Shown piece by piece: positions 63,128 to 64,000 of a stretch of DNA of 64,000 nucleotides. Below the pieces are notes generated by a model. That model was not told the origin of the DNA. It did not search any database and was given only the letters and a program-made list of their open reading frames with translations. The stretch spans positions 3,038,001 to 3,102,000 of the forward strand of contig CP121688.1 of NCBI GenBank assembly GCA_038396625.1, in the 5' to 3' direction. A program made the translations under genes and the position numbers. This DNA is from G038396625 sp038396625. Its GTDB lineage: Bacteria; Bacillota; Clostridia; Peptostreptococcales; Thermotaleaceae. Position 1 is the first letter of the stretch. The number at the start of each line of letters is the position of its first letter.

Positions 63128-64000
63128 CTATCCAAAACTTATTTGTTCATCCTGCTGTTCTTCATCCTCTTTCTTTAAATAAGTTCCAATGGCAGGAATC
63201 TTTGCTCGATAATAGTCAAGATCACTATACTGTACTTCTTCTATGGTTTTGACTTTCACTAAGGTACTCCCTTTTTTAGACTTTAGTACCTGTACGCCTT
63301 GAGAGTTTCTCGTTGTTTTTGCATTAATTTGCGCTGTATGGAAGAGAAGTACCTTTTGAATACTGCTGATTGCAATGAGTTCCATATCTTCTTCTATATA
63401 CATGATATGCATTAATTCCTCGTAGTCAGCATAAGCATTGGCTAATTGTGTTCTATTGGTCTTTGTCTCATAGCTGGATAAATCAATTTTGGCACATTTT
63501 CCGTTCTCAAAGAAAAATAGCATATAGCCAGCATAGTCATTCGTCCCAACCATATAGATAATCTTTTCATGCTCTTCAAGTTCTAACAAGTTTTGAAGAT
63601 AATCTCCTAAACTGCTTGTTTTACTATCCTCTAATTCATAAATTTTCTTTTTATACACCGTGTGTTGATTGGTAAACAGCAATAGTTCAGACTTATTCGT
63701 TGCCTCCACTTCCTGTATGATATCATCCCCATCCTTCAACTTATGGGCATTGTTACCTCTTAAGCTTATCAAAGGAATTTTCTTTAAATAACCTTCTTTT
63801 GTAAGAAACAACTTTACATTATAATCTTCAATAAGGTCTTCTTGTGTGATTTCTTCTATGTGTTGTTCTTCAATGATCTGGGTTTTTCTATCTTGTCCAT
63901 ATTTCTTAGACACTTCTTGCAGCTGCTTGATAATCATCCTTTTTATTTTTTTCTCACTATTTAATGTTGCTTCCAAATTTTTTAATGCTTTTTCAAGGTC
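63128..64000 (-). CDS. DNA gyrase/topoisomerase IV subunit A, C-terminal part (runs off window)
   Basis: About 290 residues from the end of a GyrA/ParC-type protein. The coiled-coil end SEKKIKRMIIKQLQEVSKKYGQDRKTQII joins the breakage-reunion core to the beta-pinwheel domain. Pinwheel blades follow (VKLFLTKEGYLKKIPL, HTVYKKKIYEL, GKCAKIDLSSYETKTNRTQ, VLLFHTAQINAKTTRNSQGVQVL). The frame stays open to 64000, so the start lies beyond the right edge. The pinwheel lacks a clear GyrA-box, so a ParC-like paralogue is as likely as GyrA. Confidence 0.85.
   Translation of the reverse strand, partial: DLEKALKNLEATLNSEKKIKRMIIKQLQEVSKKYGQDRKTQIIEEQHIEEITQEDLIEDYNVKLFLTKEGYLKKIPLISLRGNNAHKLKDGDDIIQEVEATNKSELLLFTNQHTVYKKKIYELEDSKTSSLGDYLQNLLELEEHEKIIYMVGTNDYAGYMLFFFENGKCAKIDLSSYETKTNRTQLANAYADYEELMHIMYIEEDMELIAISSIQKVLLFHTAQINAKTTRNSQGVQVLKSKKGSTLVKVKTIEEVQYSDLDYYRAKIPAIGTYLKKEDEEQQDEQISFG

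Noticed and set aside
1..64000. tRNA, rRNA, CRISPR array or replication origin
   Set aside because: None was recognised by eye on either strand; a tRNAscan or Infernal run would be decisive.

Overview
The window is low-GC, AT-rich DNA with strong AGGAGG-type ribosome binding sites and many bidirectional hairpin terminators. It reads as the chromosome of an anaerobic, probably spore-forming, amino-acid-fermenting member of the Clostridia. Support for this comes from two SPOCS/CsxC-like spore-surface proteins, a flavodiiron protein, TRAP and cystine transporters, iron-sulfur L-serine and L-cysteine lyases, a CoA-ligase-type protein and a sigma-54 activator. I cannot name the genus from sequence alone. 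No rRNA, tRNA or CRISPR array was seen.

Layout: 0.2-1.2 kb lrgAB-type holin pair, followed by a gamma-glutamyltransferase remnant. 1.6-5.4 kb two related spore-surface-type proteins around a soluble chemoreceptor. 5.6-8 kb nuclease-helicase of the XPD/DinG type. 8-11.5 kb ferredoxin-like aldo/keto reductase and a CitA/DcuS-type two-component system. 11.6-15.1 kb FMN-binding lipoprotein, polyprenyl synthase and membrane-anchored type II NADH dehydrogenase, a partial counterpart of the flavin-based extracellular electron transfer locus. 15.2-16.9 kb IS110 element. 17.3-18.3 kb hutG. 18.4-27.1 kb accessory island: truncated serine recombinase, truncated IS256, another mobile-element remnant, a 1900-residue helicase-nuclease with a small L7/L12-like partner, and an XRE regulator.

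27.1-31.4 kb holds an L,D-transpeptidase lipoprotein, a tRNA-Cys T-box controlling a cystine-type symporter, and two small unknown genes. 31.9-38.1 kb is an RpiR-controlled operon (transporter, nitrilase-fold amidase, cytosolic beta-lactamase-fold hydrolase, dipeptide epimerase, M20 amidohydrolase) that looks built to import and break down small peptides or acylated amino acids. 38.2-41.1 kb is a nitrosative/oxidative stress module (Ric, Crp/Fnr regulator, flavodiiron protein). Two of its promoters carry an FNR-like box at exactly the same -41.5 position. 41.4-50.8 kb holds an SLC13 permease, then a GntR-TRAP-cyclodeaminase-CyuA operon and a fused L-serine dehydratase.

51.1-56 kb is a sigma-54 unit: an AcoR-like activator, a convincing -24/-12 promoter, a tandem Lrp/AsnC-like protein and an ADP-forming-CoA-ligase-like alpha protein. 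56.5-64 kb holds an amino-acid-type dCache chemoreceptor, two DUF2294 (MpsC-like) proteins, a PadR-fetAB iron/metal export operon with a palindromic operator, LapA-like and MscS proteins, and the C-terminal part of a GyrA/ParC-type topoisomerase running off the right edge.

The best leads are the T-box, the paired -41.5 FNR-like boxes, the sigma-54 unit with its unrecognised tandem Lrp-like protein, the helicase-nuclease plus repeat-protein pair on the island, and the peptide-catabolic operon.
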